The notes under the pieces were generated by a model that saw only the letters and a list, made by a program, of their open reading frames with translations, was not told the origin of the DNA and ran no database searches. The position numbers were made by a program, and so were the translations under genes. Below are positions 1 to 7,096 of a stretch of 10,763 nt of DNA, piece after piece. Within the stretch, counting starts at the first letter, position 1. Each line of letters starts with the position of its first letter. The DNA comes from Larix sibirica (lineage: Eukaryota > Streptophyta > Pinopsida > Pinales > Pinaceae): assembly GCA_004151065.3 (NCBI GenBank), contig NWUY0303927618.1:2454-13216 (forward strand), in the 5' to 3' direction.

Positions 1-300
1 GTGTTGATCTATGATCTGTTTGTGTGAACGGTTGTTGAAAGTGTTCGATCTTTTGCAAATATCGTGTGTTAGTCGAACAAGTTTTGGACTTTCTCCCTTG
101 TTTTCAATTTTATTACTAGCCTTAATTACTACTTTCGGCCAAGATTAATTAGATGCATTTCATATTGCACTTTGCATTGCAAGGTAATTGCATTTCATTT
201 CCCATAACCGAAATTGCAACACTCTGACCATAACTAAAGAGTTCGTCATTTCAGGAGTGGAAGGTCTAATTGGGCCCTTTTGTCAAGTGAACTTGTGAAG
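1..300. other. Unassigned non-coding stretch
   Basis: No open frame, splice pattern or recognisable repeat structure stands out here. The sequence does not match the flank of the second repeat copy near 5500-5815, so it appears to lie outside that repeat. It could be older retroelement or intronic DNA. Confidence 0.4.
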
Positions 301-700
301 TTGGCAAGGAACATTTGTCTTTATTGACAAGTTGATAGTTTTTTGCTATGTTTTGAACTACAACTATAGTATGATCAAATGCCTTTAATCCAATAGAACA
401 TAGATTTGGATTCAAGGTATGATGACAAAGCTTTTGATCGATTGTGGATAGGTCCCATTCTTTTAGTATTATCCATAGTATTCAATTATATTTTTCACAG
501 ACATTAGGCAAAGATTTCAAAGGGAGGACAAAATCAATAAGAAAATAATACAATGATCAATCATCTAATTCATATCTACATAAAAGAAAAAAAATAATTT
601 AAAAGTACTAAAATCTTCTATTGGAGGTTCAATCAGTATACATCAAATCACAATATACATCAAATTGCCTAAAAATGATTAAAGAGAAAGAAACATGGAA
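301..700 (+). repeat. Diverged interspersed repeat, copy 1, left half
   Basis: This block aligns by eye, in the same orientation, with about 5816-6210. Shared landmarks in order are GTTGATAGTTT, AGTATGAT, a TTTGGATT / TATGATGAC pair, GTAGTATT-like and ATTATATTTT, a TTTAGGCA-like / GGTTTCA-like segment, and GGTTCAATCA. Identity looks like roughly two thirds to three quarters. The match breaks at about base 700, resumes at 4333, and the gap is filled by the LINE. The repeat family is unknown; I see no coding content. It could be an old non-autonomous element or a segmental duplication. Confidence 0.65.
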
Positions 701-730
701 ATGTCTTGCAACAAAGTCTTAATTCACTAT

Positions 731-905
731 TTTGTCACTGCATAGTATGATTTTCCAAAGCTCCTTTAGTGATTCATTCCTAAAATCTTTTTCAAAATTC
801 TAGCCTTTCTTCCCTATCTTGTCACAACATACTATGGTCTTCCAAGGATCCTCCAGGGAATCTTTCCAACTATTTTTTTAAAAATTCCAATCATAGCCTC
901 CAAAC
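731..905 (-). repeat. Diverged tandem duplication in the LINE 3' region
   Basis: Two units with a period of about 87 bp start at 731 and 818. Shared landmarks are TTGTCAC, CATA-TATG, TTTCCAA/CTTCCAA, CTCC, a CATTCC/TTTCC end and a following run of T and A. They lie between the RNase H domain and the 3' edge, so they are probably part of the element's 3' untranslated region. Confidence 0.5.
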
Positions 906-1027
906 ACAACTCATTTTTTTAATAATTCCTACGATAGAAAGATCTTTTAGAAAAATAAATTTGTGTTTCTTCTCTAAGCTCACACCTTATTTTTGTAGAA
1001 TACTTCTTATATTTACAAGGGCATATT

Positions 1028-1128
1028 TACAACCACACCAATGAAGGGTTTTGAACCCAAGTCTTCATGTTAATACAAGCTTGATCAACTCTATGTCACT
1101 GCTTGTCATTAGACCACACTCCCATGTC
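1028..1128 (-). mobile_element. tRNA-like SINE candidate at the LINE RNase H end
   Basis: On the minus strand, TGGTCTAATGA (1116 to 1106) resembles an RNA polymerase III A box, and GGGTTCAAAACCC (1058 to 1046) resembles a B box. The spacing is near 50 bases, somewhat long for a tRNA. No tRNA cloverleaf is evident. The A-box region directly follows, and overlaps the reading frame of, the last recognisable RNase H residues, so it is either a SINE inserted at the end of the LINE gene or a chance resemblance. Confidence 0.35.
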
Positions 1129-1500
1129 AAATCTAATCTCACACTTAGATAGGAACCCCTCCAGTAATGAATTGTACTCTCTGTAGATATGAACAAAGAT
1201 TACGGTATCAAAACTAGCTCTTGACTCTTGAACTTGATTCATTATTGGAGATAAGATTATATTTTCCATTTGGCATCTATTGTTATCCCAATCCATCAAC
1301 ATCTTCAAATATTTTGAATGTTGTTTTCAAAAGAAGCCACAAAGCATTAAATTCAACACAGTTATTTGTCCATTTCCCAATAACATATTTTAGATAAGTT
1401 TAACGTGTTTATTCAAAATAGAGAATAGCCCCTATCCCACACATATCTTGGTTTCCTTGACATGCCCCATCAAATAATCCCCAAGACATATCATAATCTA
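1117..1500 (-). pseudogene. LINE RNase H domain, degraded
   Basis: This is the C-terminal ribonuclease H domain of the LINE, which in active elements degrades RNA in RNA:DNA hybrids. The first catalytic aspartate is in the block FDGA (minus 1474 to 1463), followed by a glycine-rich stretch reading CGIGAILYF. Next comes a block reading NCVEFNALWLLL, which matches the conserved (N)xAELxAL helix with its glutamate. A later frame shows MLMDWDN, where a GDS-type aspartate is expected, then FVHIYREYNS and LSK, matching the HIYRExNxxADxLSK block of plant LINE RNase H. The final aspartate position is not conserved here. Stops and at least one frameshift separate the blocks, so this is a relic. The fit to the plant LINE RNase H pattern is good despite the decay. 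Confidence 0.75.
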
Positions 1501-1699
1501 AATTGGGTTCCTTTGGATTTCATTGACGCTTTTCTTTTGCAAGTTTCAAACTCTCCCTATAACAAATCCTTATTTTGTGAGCAACTTGAGTTGGAGCTAA
1601 TTCAAAACCTTGAAAGCCAAATTCTCCATTAACAAACAAGGTAAAGCTTTATAGTCCTTTTCAGATTTCTTTGTTATCCATGAATATTAACAATTAATC

Positions 1700-2630
1700 A
1701 GATACCTTTGTTCCCATTTGTTCCTTCCATTTGAAATTTGTAAACTTTTCAGACTATTCTAGTTGAGGAGCATGTTACAAACAAGTGGACCACAAGTTCC
1801 TCACTATTTTTATATAATATGCGTCTTCCAGCTCCTCTTTTGACAATTCTACCAAGTTAAGATTTATTAGCAAGAGCTAGCCATATAAAGCTTTTGTTTT
1901 TAAAGGATTGCCCAACTTTCAAACTTGCTTCCACCACCAAATACTTTATTTTCCCCATTTTCCTTCCATTTTGGCAAAGTATCCTAGTCTGGTAGTTAGT
2001 TCCCCCATACTATTATATTTTGACCATTTGATTACACCTTCATGACATGTAAGCTTTATTGCACTATGTTTCAACATATTTATCAATTGATGTTGTCTCT
2101 GCTTTTTCTTTTTCTACTGACAAATGCATTTTTTGCTAATCTCCACTCTTGTAACCAAGCATTCCTATCATTTGAATTGGTTCTCTTCTAATGAATATAT
2201 CCCCATAGCATGTAGAACAATGAGTAGATATTTTGGTGGTTTGAAAATTTTCTTTGCATTCGATCCATGGGTCCTCACCAATTCTTTCTCGATTGCCTTT
2301 CCCTACTTGCCAGGCTAACCATTTTTTTACTATGGGAAATGCCCTAACCAAAGCTCTCCATACAATTGATGTGCCTTGATTATTTTTCATTTTCCTTCTA
2401 AACCAAACTTCCATTAGACTTCATTTTAGATCTTTTGATTTCAAGACGTTTCTCCAAAACCCTTCATTGTATATTAACCTCCAAAGGCTTTTTGTTGCTA
2501 ATGCCACACACACACACACACCCACACACACATATATTTCATGCCCCGACTCCCAACTTCCATGAGACACTCTTGTCCACTTAACAATGGAATACCTTAT
2601 TTTTCCTTCTTCCCAATCCATAAAAAAACT
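1700..2630 (-). pseudogene. LINE RT C-terminal (zf-RVT-like) region, degraded
   Basis: Between the reverse transcriptase and RNase H lies the C-terminal region typical of plant LINE proteins. Minus-strand frames show IVKWTRVS near 2590, corresponding to the PWVxWxxV block. ALATKSLWRLI near 2490 matches the ALAxKxxWRLI block, followed by GFWRNVLKSK. Farther on, 2390 to 2220 gives VWRALVRAFP, then WLAWQVGKGN and RIGEDPW, which match the W-x-A-x-x-x-x-F-P and W-x-x-GxG-x-x-x-R-x-G-x-DPW blocks. The GGxG segment is disrupted by a CA/TG microsatellite. Below about 2130 the frame decays. The region is thought to act in nucleic-acid binding; here it is non-functional. Confidence 0.75.
2505..2536. 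repeat. CA/TG microsatellite inside the LINE
   Basis: A run of CA units interrupted once by CC and ending in TATATA. On the minus strand it reads as alternating valine and cysteine codons in the middle of the RT C-terminal region, so it expanded after the element lost function or contributed to that loss. Confidence 0.9.
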
Positions 2631-3549
2631 AATACATTTTTCCTTATTTCATTTAGAATGCCTTTGGGTATTTGGGCCATGAACATCCAATACACTTGAA
2701 TGCTTTCTAGAACAACCTTCATCAACACTAATTTGCTTCCCATGGGCAGCAACCTATTATACCAATTTAAATTCAAACTTTTATTTTATTGTACAACCAT
2801 ATACAATCAACAAAATTAAAACCTAAATATTTTATTTTATGATCTAGATCATAATGATTTATGGTAATCATGTTGATAACTTGGTATTTTACCTCTTCCT
2901 TCATTCAAAAGCATTGTGGACTTCAACTTATTGACCTTCATTTATGTAGCTTTGTAGTAAACACCTATCATCTCCTTTATACTCCTTATTTCATTGGCGA
3001 ACACTTGTATAAATACTATGATATCATCAACAAAGAGCAAGAAATCACCACTATAGCTGAGATTTTTACCTCTTTTATTAGACCTTCAACCACTAACACA
3101 AATAGAAATGGGGATAGGAGACATCTTTGTCTAAGTCCCCTTAATGAATTAAAAAACCCTAAAAGGTGACCCATTAATTAATACATTAAAAGAAGTTGAA
3201 TAAAGACATCCATTATCCAATCTACGAACTGCAAATTCATGCCCAATTGAAGTAATAACAATTTGATGTATAACCAATTTACCTTCTCATAGGTTTTTGC
3301 AAGGTCTAATTTCATCATGACAAATTTTTGAGTTGTAACCCTTCATGGGTTGTTCCCACTGCATCATGAATCTAACCATTATAAAGAAAATGAAACTACT
3401 CTAATATTACACCTAAGAAGATTGCTTCTATACTTATACTTCCATCTTCTTATTTTAATAACAAGTTAACTTTCTAGTTGTAATTGACTACTATTCTTAA
3501 TCTATTAGCAATGATTTTGGAAACAATTTTATAATCAAGGTTACAAAAT

Positions 3550-3598
3550 GATAAATAAGCTAAATGATTTGACTCTGGTTTCATCTAGCTTATTTATC
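3550..3598. repeat. 13-bp inverted repeat in the LINE RT region
   Basis: Arms GATAAATAAGCTA (3550-3562) and TAGCTTATTTATC (3586-3598) are perfect reverse complements, with a 23-base loop. The right arm lies inside the duplicated 43-bp segment; the left arm is outside it. Confidence 0.85.
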
Positions 3599-3608
3599 TC
3601 CCAAATAA
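3566..3608 (-). repeat. 43-bp duplicated segment, displaced copy
   Basis: This segment is identical to 3978-4020 except for one base (T for A in CTTATTTATCTCCC versus CTTATTTAACTCCC). On the minus strand the 3978-4020 copy sits in frame in the linker before the RT, where a conserved IWEL-type block is expected. The copy here interrupts the RT between FEDF and the following LSFCN-like block, so it is the derived copy. Confidence 0.85.
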
Positions 3609-3790
3609 AAATCTTCAAATGTAGAAGGATCTTGTTTATTGGGAACAAAAGCTATAAAAATGAATTTTATGGCTCCTAACACTTCCCTGCTTGTCTAGAT
3701 TCCTGAAAGACCTCTAGAATATCATTTTTCAACATGTCATAGAACCCAAAATAGAATACAATTTTCCACCCGTCAAGGCTTGAACTTTTG

Positions 3791-4332
3791 TCCCTTATGA
3801 AGTAATCTAAAACTAGTTTTGATTATTCCTTGATGATTTCTTCTTTCAATCCCAAGTTCATCAAAAAGTCTAGGACAAAGCCTAAGTATTTGCATAATTT
3901 CTCCAATATTGGCACTCTCCGAATCTTTAAAACAATTTTTGAAGTCCTACTTACCCACTTCAACAATGTTATTGAAGGATTTGACTCTGGTTTCATCTAG
4001 CTTATTTAACTCCCAAATAATATTTACATTCTTTTTATGATTAGCATATTTGTAAAAATACTCGATATTAATATCACCTTCTACCAACCAAATGCCTTTA
4101 CTTTTTAACCACCATTCATTTTCTTTTTTGTCAATAATAAGCTTATTTTTTCCTTGGGGTTTTAAAGTATATTCCTCCTCAAAGAGGAATCCTACCTCAT
4201 AGTTTTCAAATCGGGCTTGTATACTTTATTATACTACTTTCAAACATTTTTTATTGTTTTGAGCTTCATATTTGGCCCATTGTACTACAACCCTCTTCAC
4301 TATATAAAAGATAAAATGGCATTTAATAAAAA
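3791..4332 (-). pseudogene. LINE linker upstream of RT, degraded, 5' truncated
   Basis: The minus-strand frame from about 4180 to 3985 reads FEEEYTLKP, then ENEWWLKSKGIWLVEGD, then EYFYKYANHKKNVNIIWEL. This matches the plant LINE pattern of a W-x-x-(K/R)SR-x-x-WL-x-EGD-x-NT-x-FFH block followed by a RKN-x-I-x-x-(I/L) block that connects endonuclease and RT. Below it, EVGK and a diverged stretch lead to the RT at about 3790. Above about 4200 only short fragments such as VVQWAKYEAQ remain, and the match ends near 4332. There is no endonuclease catalytic motif to the right, consistent with 5' truncation on insertion. Confidence 0.7.
3978..4020 (-). repeat. 43-bp duplicated segment, original copy
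   Basis: Source copy of the 3566-3608 segment, 412 bp away in the same orientation; it encodes part of the linker (IWELNKL-like residues) in the expected place. Confidence 0.85.
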
Positions 4333-4510
4333 TAAAATGGAATTAAATGCATTTTTTTTTGTATGTATCAAGAAAACAAACTATCATATGATTGCCATCT
4401 TTGAAAAAGAATTGTTTGTCAGACATTGCCCAATGTTCGTAAAAAAAGGTTACTTTGAAAATCTCTAAATTTTATCACTTTATTTAAAAATATAAATCCA
4501 AATGTCACAT
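4333..4510 (+). repeat. Diverged interspersed repeat, copy 1, right half
   Basis: After the LINE the sequence again aligns with the second repeat copy, at about 6205-6395. Shared landmarks are GAATTAAAT(G/A)CAT, AACAAACTAT, GCCATC/GACATC followed by TTGAAAA, ACATTG with AATGTT, AAATCTC, and AAATATAAATCCAA(A/G)TGT(C/G)ACAT(A/G)CCTT. This resumption of homology is the main evidence for the LINE's right boundary. An open frame across 4217-4468 on the plus strand spans the junction and is not a gene. Confidence 0.65.
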
Positions 4511-4523
4511 ACCTTGCTTGTGT

Positions 4524-4640
4524 GGCAATAAAAATTAAAAAATTATCACTTTATTATCACTGTATTTTATTAAATTAAAAAATTTCAAACTATTATTTTT
4601 ATTTAAAAATTTAAATTTTATCACTGTATTTTATCAAGAA
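4524..4640. repeat. AT-rich block with repeated TTATCACTGTATTTTAT
   Basis: The 17-mer TTATCACTGTATTTTAT occurs perfectly at 4554-4570 and 4618-4634, and shorter TATCACTTTATT versions lie near 4474 and 4543. This looks like local slippage-type duplication in AT-rich DNA. It is absent from the second repeat copy. Confidence 0.6.
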
Positions 4641-5006
4641 ATAATGCTCTCCAAATGTAATTTTATTGTAACTCTAAGAATAGGGAAACAATTAAAATGA
4701 AGCCTATAAACTTCACCAATACCATAGTTTGGTAACTCTTAAAATAGAGCATATTCGTGAATTATAACTTACATGTTCCTTCTTACATCATTTTGCTTGT
4801 CAACTTCTAGCATTAAACAATATCTTTATTAACAATAGAGCAAACTTTGCTCCACTAACTACCACCTAATTTATTTTAGTAAAGGATTGACAACTCTTAA
4901 ACAAAACTAAGCTTCATCTCCTCCGTATTTTACATTCCTAGTCCTTATAAGAATTTCAAGGAACATGATTATCAAAGGAAATGCATTGGCTTAAGGATGT
5001 TTTGAC
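4641..5006. other. AT-rich stretch, nothing recognised
   Basis: I see no coding frame, RNA gene or repeat structure in this interval on either strand. Confidence 0.4.
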
Positions 5007-5114
5007 ATTTATTATCTATACAATATTTAAAATATTTAAATATTTTGCAATATACTTGTTTTGGTATTTATTATCTATAAAATATTTAAATATTTTGCAA
5101 TATACTTGTTTTGG
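5007..5114 (+). repeat. Tandem duplication, two units of about 58 and 49 bp
   Basis: The segment starting ATTTATTATCTATA and ending TACTTGTTTTGG occurs at 5007-5064 and again at 5066-5114. The first unit carries one extra AATATTTAA-like 9-mer. The near identity implies a recent local duplication. Confidence 0.9.
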
Positions 5115-5238
5115 GAAGTGGTATGGGAAGATCGTTTTTAACAAATGATTTATACTATTCTATTTAATTTAAGATTTATTCTCATCTCTGATGTAAAGTG
5201 AAACACCCCTTTTGTAATTACTTATGATAATATTAGTT

Positions 5239-5252
5239 TTGTATGAGAGCCA
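5239..5252 (+). other. Weak match to the initiator-Met tRNA primer-binding site
   Basis: TTGTATGAGAGCCA resembles the plant LTR-retrotransposon primer-binding site TGGTATCAGAGC(CA), with two mismatches in 14. It also forms the left arm of a hairpin. No LTR ending in CA is apparent just upstream, so the match may be chance. Confidence 0.2.
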
Positions 5253-5296
5253 CGTTTCAAGCTCTCACTCTAGTCCTTCGAAGAGATGATCTCTTC
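5244..5296. repeat. Two adjacent small inverted repeats
   Basis: TGAGAGC (5244-5250) pairs with GCTCTCA (5261-5267) around a 10-base loop. GAAGAGAT (5280-5287) pairs with ATCTCTTC (5289-5296) around a single base, almost a perfect palindrome. No T-run follows that would suggest a terminator, and the setting is eukaryotic. Function unknown. Confidence 0.6.
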
Positions 5297-5385
5297 AGCC
5301 AGGTTCAGACTATAATTACAAGGCCTGAAAGATTTTAAAAATAATATTTGCCTTCTGTATCTACTACCGGGCAATGTTTCTCCAT

Positions 5386-5469
5386 TAAGCATCATGGCTT
5401 TCAGGTAACTTTTCTTCGCTAAGCATCATGGCTTTCAGGTAACTTTTCTTCGCTAAGCATCATGGCTTT
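5386..5469 (+). repeat. 34-bp tandem repeat, about 2.5 copies
   Basis: Units start at 5386, 5420 and 5454 with a period of exactly 34 bp; the third is cut after about 16 bases. Each unit contains ATGGCTTTC, and the first two continue into AGGTAAC, a sequence resembling a short first coding exon followed by a 5' splice site (CAG|GTAAC). Whether those sites are used cannot be judged here. Confidence 0.9.
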
Positions 5470-5539
5470 TCACTACAGTAAGAGAAGATTAATCAAAGAG
5501 ATTCCTTTCCCATCAAGATATTAATCAAAGACTTGCAAA

Positions 5540-5686
5540 ATGGATTTGACTTGTAGACTATATCATTATACAGCAGATAAAAGTCATGTGAAAGTGGCTA
5601 CGTACCCAAATTCAACAGCTAACTATAATCAATATGATCTAGCTCAACATGCTTCTTTGACACCTGCAGCAGTTACATGCAGTTAA
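5540..5686 (+). CDS. Short open frame of 48 codons, unrecognised
   Basis: The frame starts with ATG at 5540 and ends with TAA at 5686. The protein is mixed and hydrophilic (many Tyr, Thr, Ala, Asn), has three cysteines, and shows no signal peptide or membrane segment. An in-frame TAA lies a short way upstream, so it is not simply the inside of a longer frame. It follows the 34-bp tandem repeat, which contains ATG and donor-like sites, but no linking splice signals are clear. The composition is more protein-like than the surrounding AT-rich DNA, yet 48 codons can arise by chance. It could be a remnant of a gene or transposon or a non-coding stretch. Confidence 0.2.
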   Translation: MDLTCRLYHYTADKSHVKVATYPNSTANYNQYDLAQHASLTPAAVTCS

Positions 5687-5815
5687 GACTACTAACTTGT
5701 ACGGGCCCACTATATGGCAACTCATCACACAAGGTGGAGTGGATAGCATCAAGGTTGGTCACTTCTTTATGCAGCTATTCATGCTATGGTATGGCCTTCT
5801 CTCAGTTTTTGTTTT

Positions 5816-6400
5816 TCTTGGCAAATATAGTTAACTTCGTATTTGTTGCAATTTAGAAAATATTCCTCTAGTTGATAGTTTCTATAGTAATTCGTTTTAT
5901 GGTTTTAGTATGATAAAAATGCTTTTGGAACAAATTTGGATTTATGATGACGAACTCTTGGTCCGTGGTAAGGTCTCCATTTTTATGGTATTCTGTAGTA
6001 TTAGATTATATTTTACACTAATATTTAGGCAGAGGTTTCACGAGGAAAAAAGGACCCAGACGGGAAATAAATAGTTTATAAAACATTATAATTCTATTTT
6101 TTTAAAGTTAAACATACATTTTCACAGAAAACTAGAATTTATTATTTCAGGTTCAATCAAATAGGAACACATATACAACAAAGGAAATAGGGAAAATATT
6201 TAACACAAGAAATATGAATTAAATACATCCCTTGTATGAATGATCATAACAAACTATGACATAAATGACATCACTTGAAAAGAGAAAAATGTTTATCTGT
6301 ATACATTGTTTAATGTTAAGAAAGAAAAATATTCCGAAATCTCAAAAATTTACTATTATGCTAAGAAAATATAAATCCAAGTGTGACATGCCTTTTGTAG
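5816..6400 (+). repeat. Diverged interspersed repeat, copy 2, uninterrupted
   Basis: Continuous counterpart of the two blocks 301-700 and 4333-4510, about 5.5 kb away from the left block and in the same orientation. The junction equivalent to the LINE insertion point is at about 6203-6216, around GAAATATGAATTAAAT, with no insert. I see no open frame worth reporting inside. The flanks of the two copies do not obviously match, so the repeat unit is roughly 580 bp. Confidence 0.65.
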
Positions 6401-6561
6401 TTTTCAAAGTAGTATTCTCTTGAAATATATAATTGCCATTACCCTCCAGTGCCACTTTTATTGGGAGTCCAATTTTATCACAGCTTAGGAACGAAACTTT
6501 TATGGTTGAAATGGAAAATTGGCAATGCCCATTAAAACTCGGGCGCTTGATATTATTAGTT

Positions 6562-6705
6562 ACTGAAAATTGGTGGAATTTTATGACTACAATTTAATCA
6601 TTATTTGATAACAAGACCTCAGGAAGGATTTCTAGGACTGACATGGTTTTAAAAACTACAAAAGAACCTGAAGATTACATTGACAAATTTGAGAAGCTTT
6701 TCTAG
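6562..6705 (+). pseudogene. Gag-like retroelement fragment, broken
   Basis: One frame reads TENWWNFMTTI, a stop, SLFDNKTS, and then a stretch ending KEPEDYIDKFEKLF before a second stop. This resembles the plant LTR-retrotransposon Gag pattern of a W-x-x-F start, an RF-like centre, and an L-x-x-(T/K)-x-(S/E)-(V/P)-EDY-x-x-x-FE-x-L end. Gag is the structural protein that packages element RNA. Only about 48 codons survive, with an internal stop, and no zinc knuckle, protease, integrase or RT of an LTR element is seen nearby. The identification rests on a short weak pattern; a decayed exon of an unrelated gene is the alternative. Confidence 0.35.
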
Positions 6706-6804
6706 TGCTTTTTTCCCTATGCATGCTCATGAGATAGTTTCCACTGTACAAGCCCCACATCATGCTGCAGCGCAAGCCCATAATTTAGGGACTCTGCATA
6801 TCAT

Positions 6805-6879
6805 CTAAATATAGGTATGCGTTTGCCTTTCAATACACCAGCTCAAGGCTTGTCCCTCTATTCCAATCTCATTGCAGTT
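6805..6879 (-). CDS. Candidate terminal exon, family unknown
   Basis: On the minus strand a T-rich stretch with TTGTTTTCC leads to an acceptor-like GATGCAAG. It is followed by 24 codons containing EIGIEGQALSWCIERQ and a TAG stop at 6807-6805. It joins in phase 0 to the donor of the exon-like block at 6982-7086, 102 bases upstream in the reading direction. The composition looks coding. It lies downstream of the LPEAT2-like stop, so it belongs to another gene, an alternative 3' end, or is chance. No domain is recognised. Confidence 0.3.
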   Translation of the reverse strand, partial: NCNEIGIEGQALSWCIERQTHTYI

Positions 6880-6981
6880 CTTGCATCAACGGAAAACAAG
6901 TCAGTATTGTAGATAACCAAACGCGTCCTTCCTTCAAAAGTCCCAAAATAGACAAGAAAAAGTACGATGGCTTAAACTTAC

Positions 6982-7086
6982 TTCAGTGCTGAAATCTTCA
7001 GCTACAATATTCCCTCTACTCGTATTACTCCTCTTCAGCTCAGGCAAGAAATTGCCGGTAGCATCATATTGATGTATTTTCTCCAG
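6982..7086 (-). CDS. Candidate internal exon of 35 codons, family unknown
   Basis: The minus strand shows an acceptor (TCTTTAG, just above 7086), then 35 open codons in phase 0, then a consensus-quality donor GAA|GTAAGT at 6982/6981. The residues run LEKIHQYDATGNF, then LPELKRSN, and end AEDFSTE: hydrophilic, charged, with ordinary amino-acid use, like a surface-exposed part of a real protein. The frame is closed just upstream by a TAG overlapping the acceptor, as expected at an intron. It lies about 530 bases downstream of the LPEAT2-like stop codon. I do not recognise the protein. It could be part of a separate minus-strand gene, an alternative 3' end of the acyltransferase gene, or a relic. 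Confidence 0.4.
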
Positions 7087-7096
7087 CTAAAGACAT

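Larger units (their letters stand above)
2640..3790 (-). pseudogene. LINE reverse transcriptase domain, degraded
   Basis: This domain would copy element RNA at a nicked target. Motifs follow the expected order on the minus strand. DGW (3774 to 3766) marks the start, then FIAFVPNKQDPSTFEDF (about 3663 to 3608), then YKIVSKIIANRL, then motif A as LDLAKTYEKVNW (3312 to 3274) with its catalytic aspartate. NGSPF follows, then LRQRCLLSPFLF (3135 to 3100) and VVEGL, and the catalytic motif C as FVDD (3034 to 3023). The thumb-proximal block RLLPMGSKLVLMKVVLESI leads on to VYWM at about 2760-2690. The usual AYDRVNW of motif A is changed to TYEKVNW, and the usual RQGCPLSP reads RQRCLLSP. Frameshifts lie between NGSPF and LRQ and between VVEGL and FVDD, with further stops elsewhere. 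A 43-bp duplication sits just after FEDF. Confidence 0.88.
701..4332 (-). mobile_element. 5'-truncated, decayed plant L1-type LINE with RNase H domain
   Basis: A non-LTR retrotransposon reads on the minus strand, from about 4332 (5' side) to about 701 (3' side). In reading order it shows a linker region, reverse transcriptase, zf-RVT-like C-terminal region and RNase H, the order known for the subset of plant L1-type elements that carry RNase H. The apurinic endonuclease domain expected upstream is missing: sequence right of about 4333 belongs instead to the interrupted host repeat. Candidate target-site duplications are imperfect 10-mers at 691-700 and 4333-4342 (8 of 10 identical), and the unsplit repeat near 6205-6220 has a single copy of this motif. 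No clear poly(A) tail (poly-T on the plus strand) is visible at the 3' edge. Several stops and frameshifts mean it cannot encode an active protein. Confidence 0.85.

Noticed and set aside
1046-1116. Functional tRNA gene on the minus strand
   Set aside because: A and B boxes are present, but the spacing is long and no acceptor stem or anticodon arm can be drawn.
2124-2318. Plus-strand open frame of 64 codons
   Set aside because: It is the antisense shadow of the LINE RT C-terminal region, whose minus-strand frame shows the conserved tryptophan and DPW blocks.
2861-3169. Plus-strand open frame of 102 codons
   Set aside because: Antisense to the LINE reverse transcriptase core, including the FVDD motif; no independent coding evidence.
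4380-4445. Minus-strand EHWAMSDKQFFF, resembling the SDHWPI end of a LINE endonuclease
   Set aside because: This DNA aligns with the second repeat copy at about 6240-6330, so it is outside the LINE and the resemblance is chance.
4217-4468. Plus-strand open frame of 83 codons
   Set aside because: It crosses the junction between the LINE and the interrupted repeat, so it cannot be an ancestral gene; its composition is AT-driven.
5239-5252. Full LTR retrotransposon starting at a primer-binding site
   Set aside because: The match has two mismatches and no LTR boundary, second LTR or polyprotein was found; only a weak site is listed.
5244-5296. Rho-independent terminator
   Set aside because: No T-run follows the hairpins and everything else in the window is eukaryotic.
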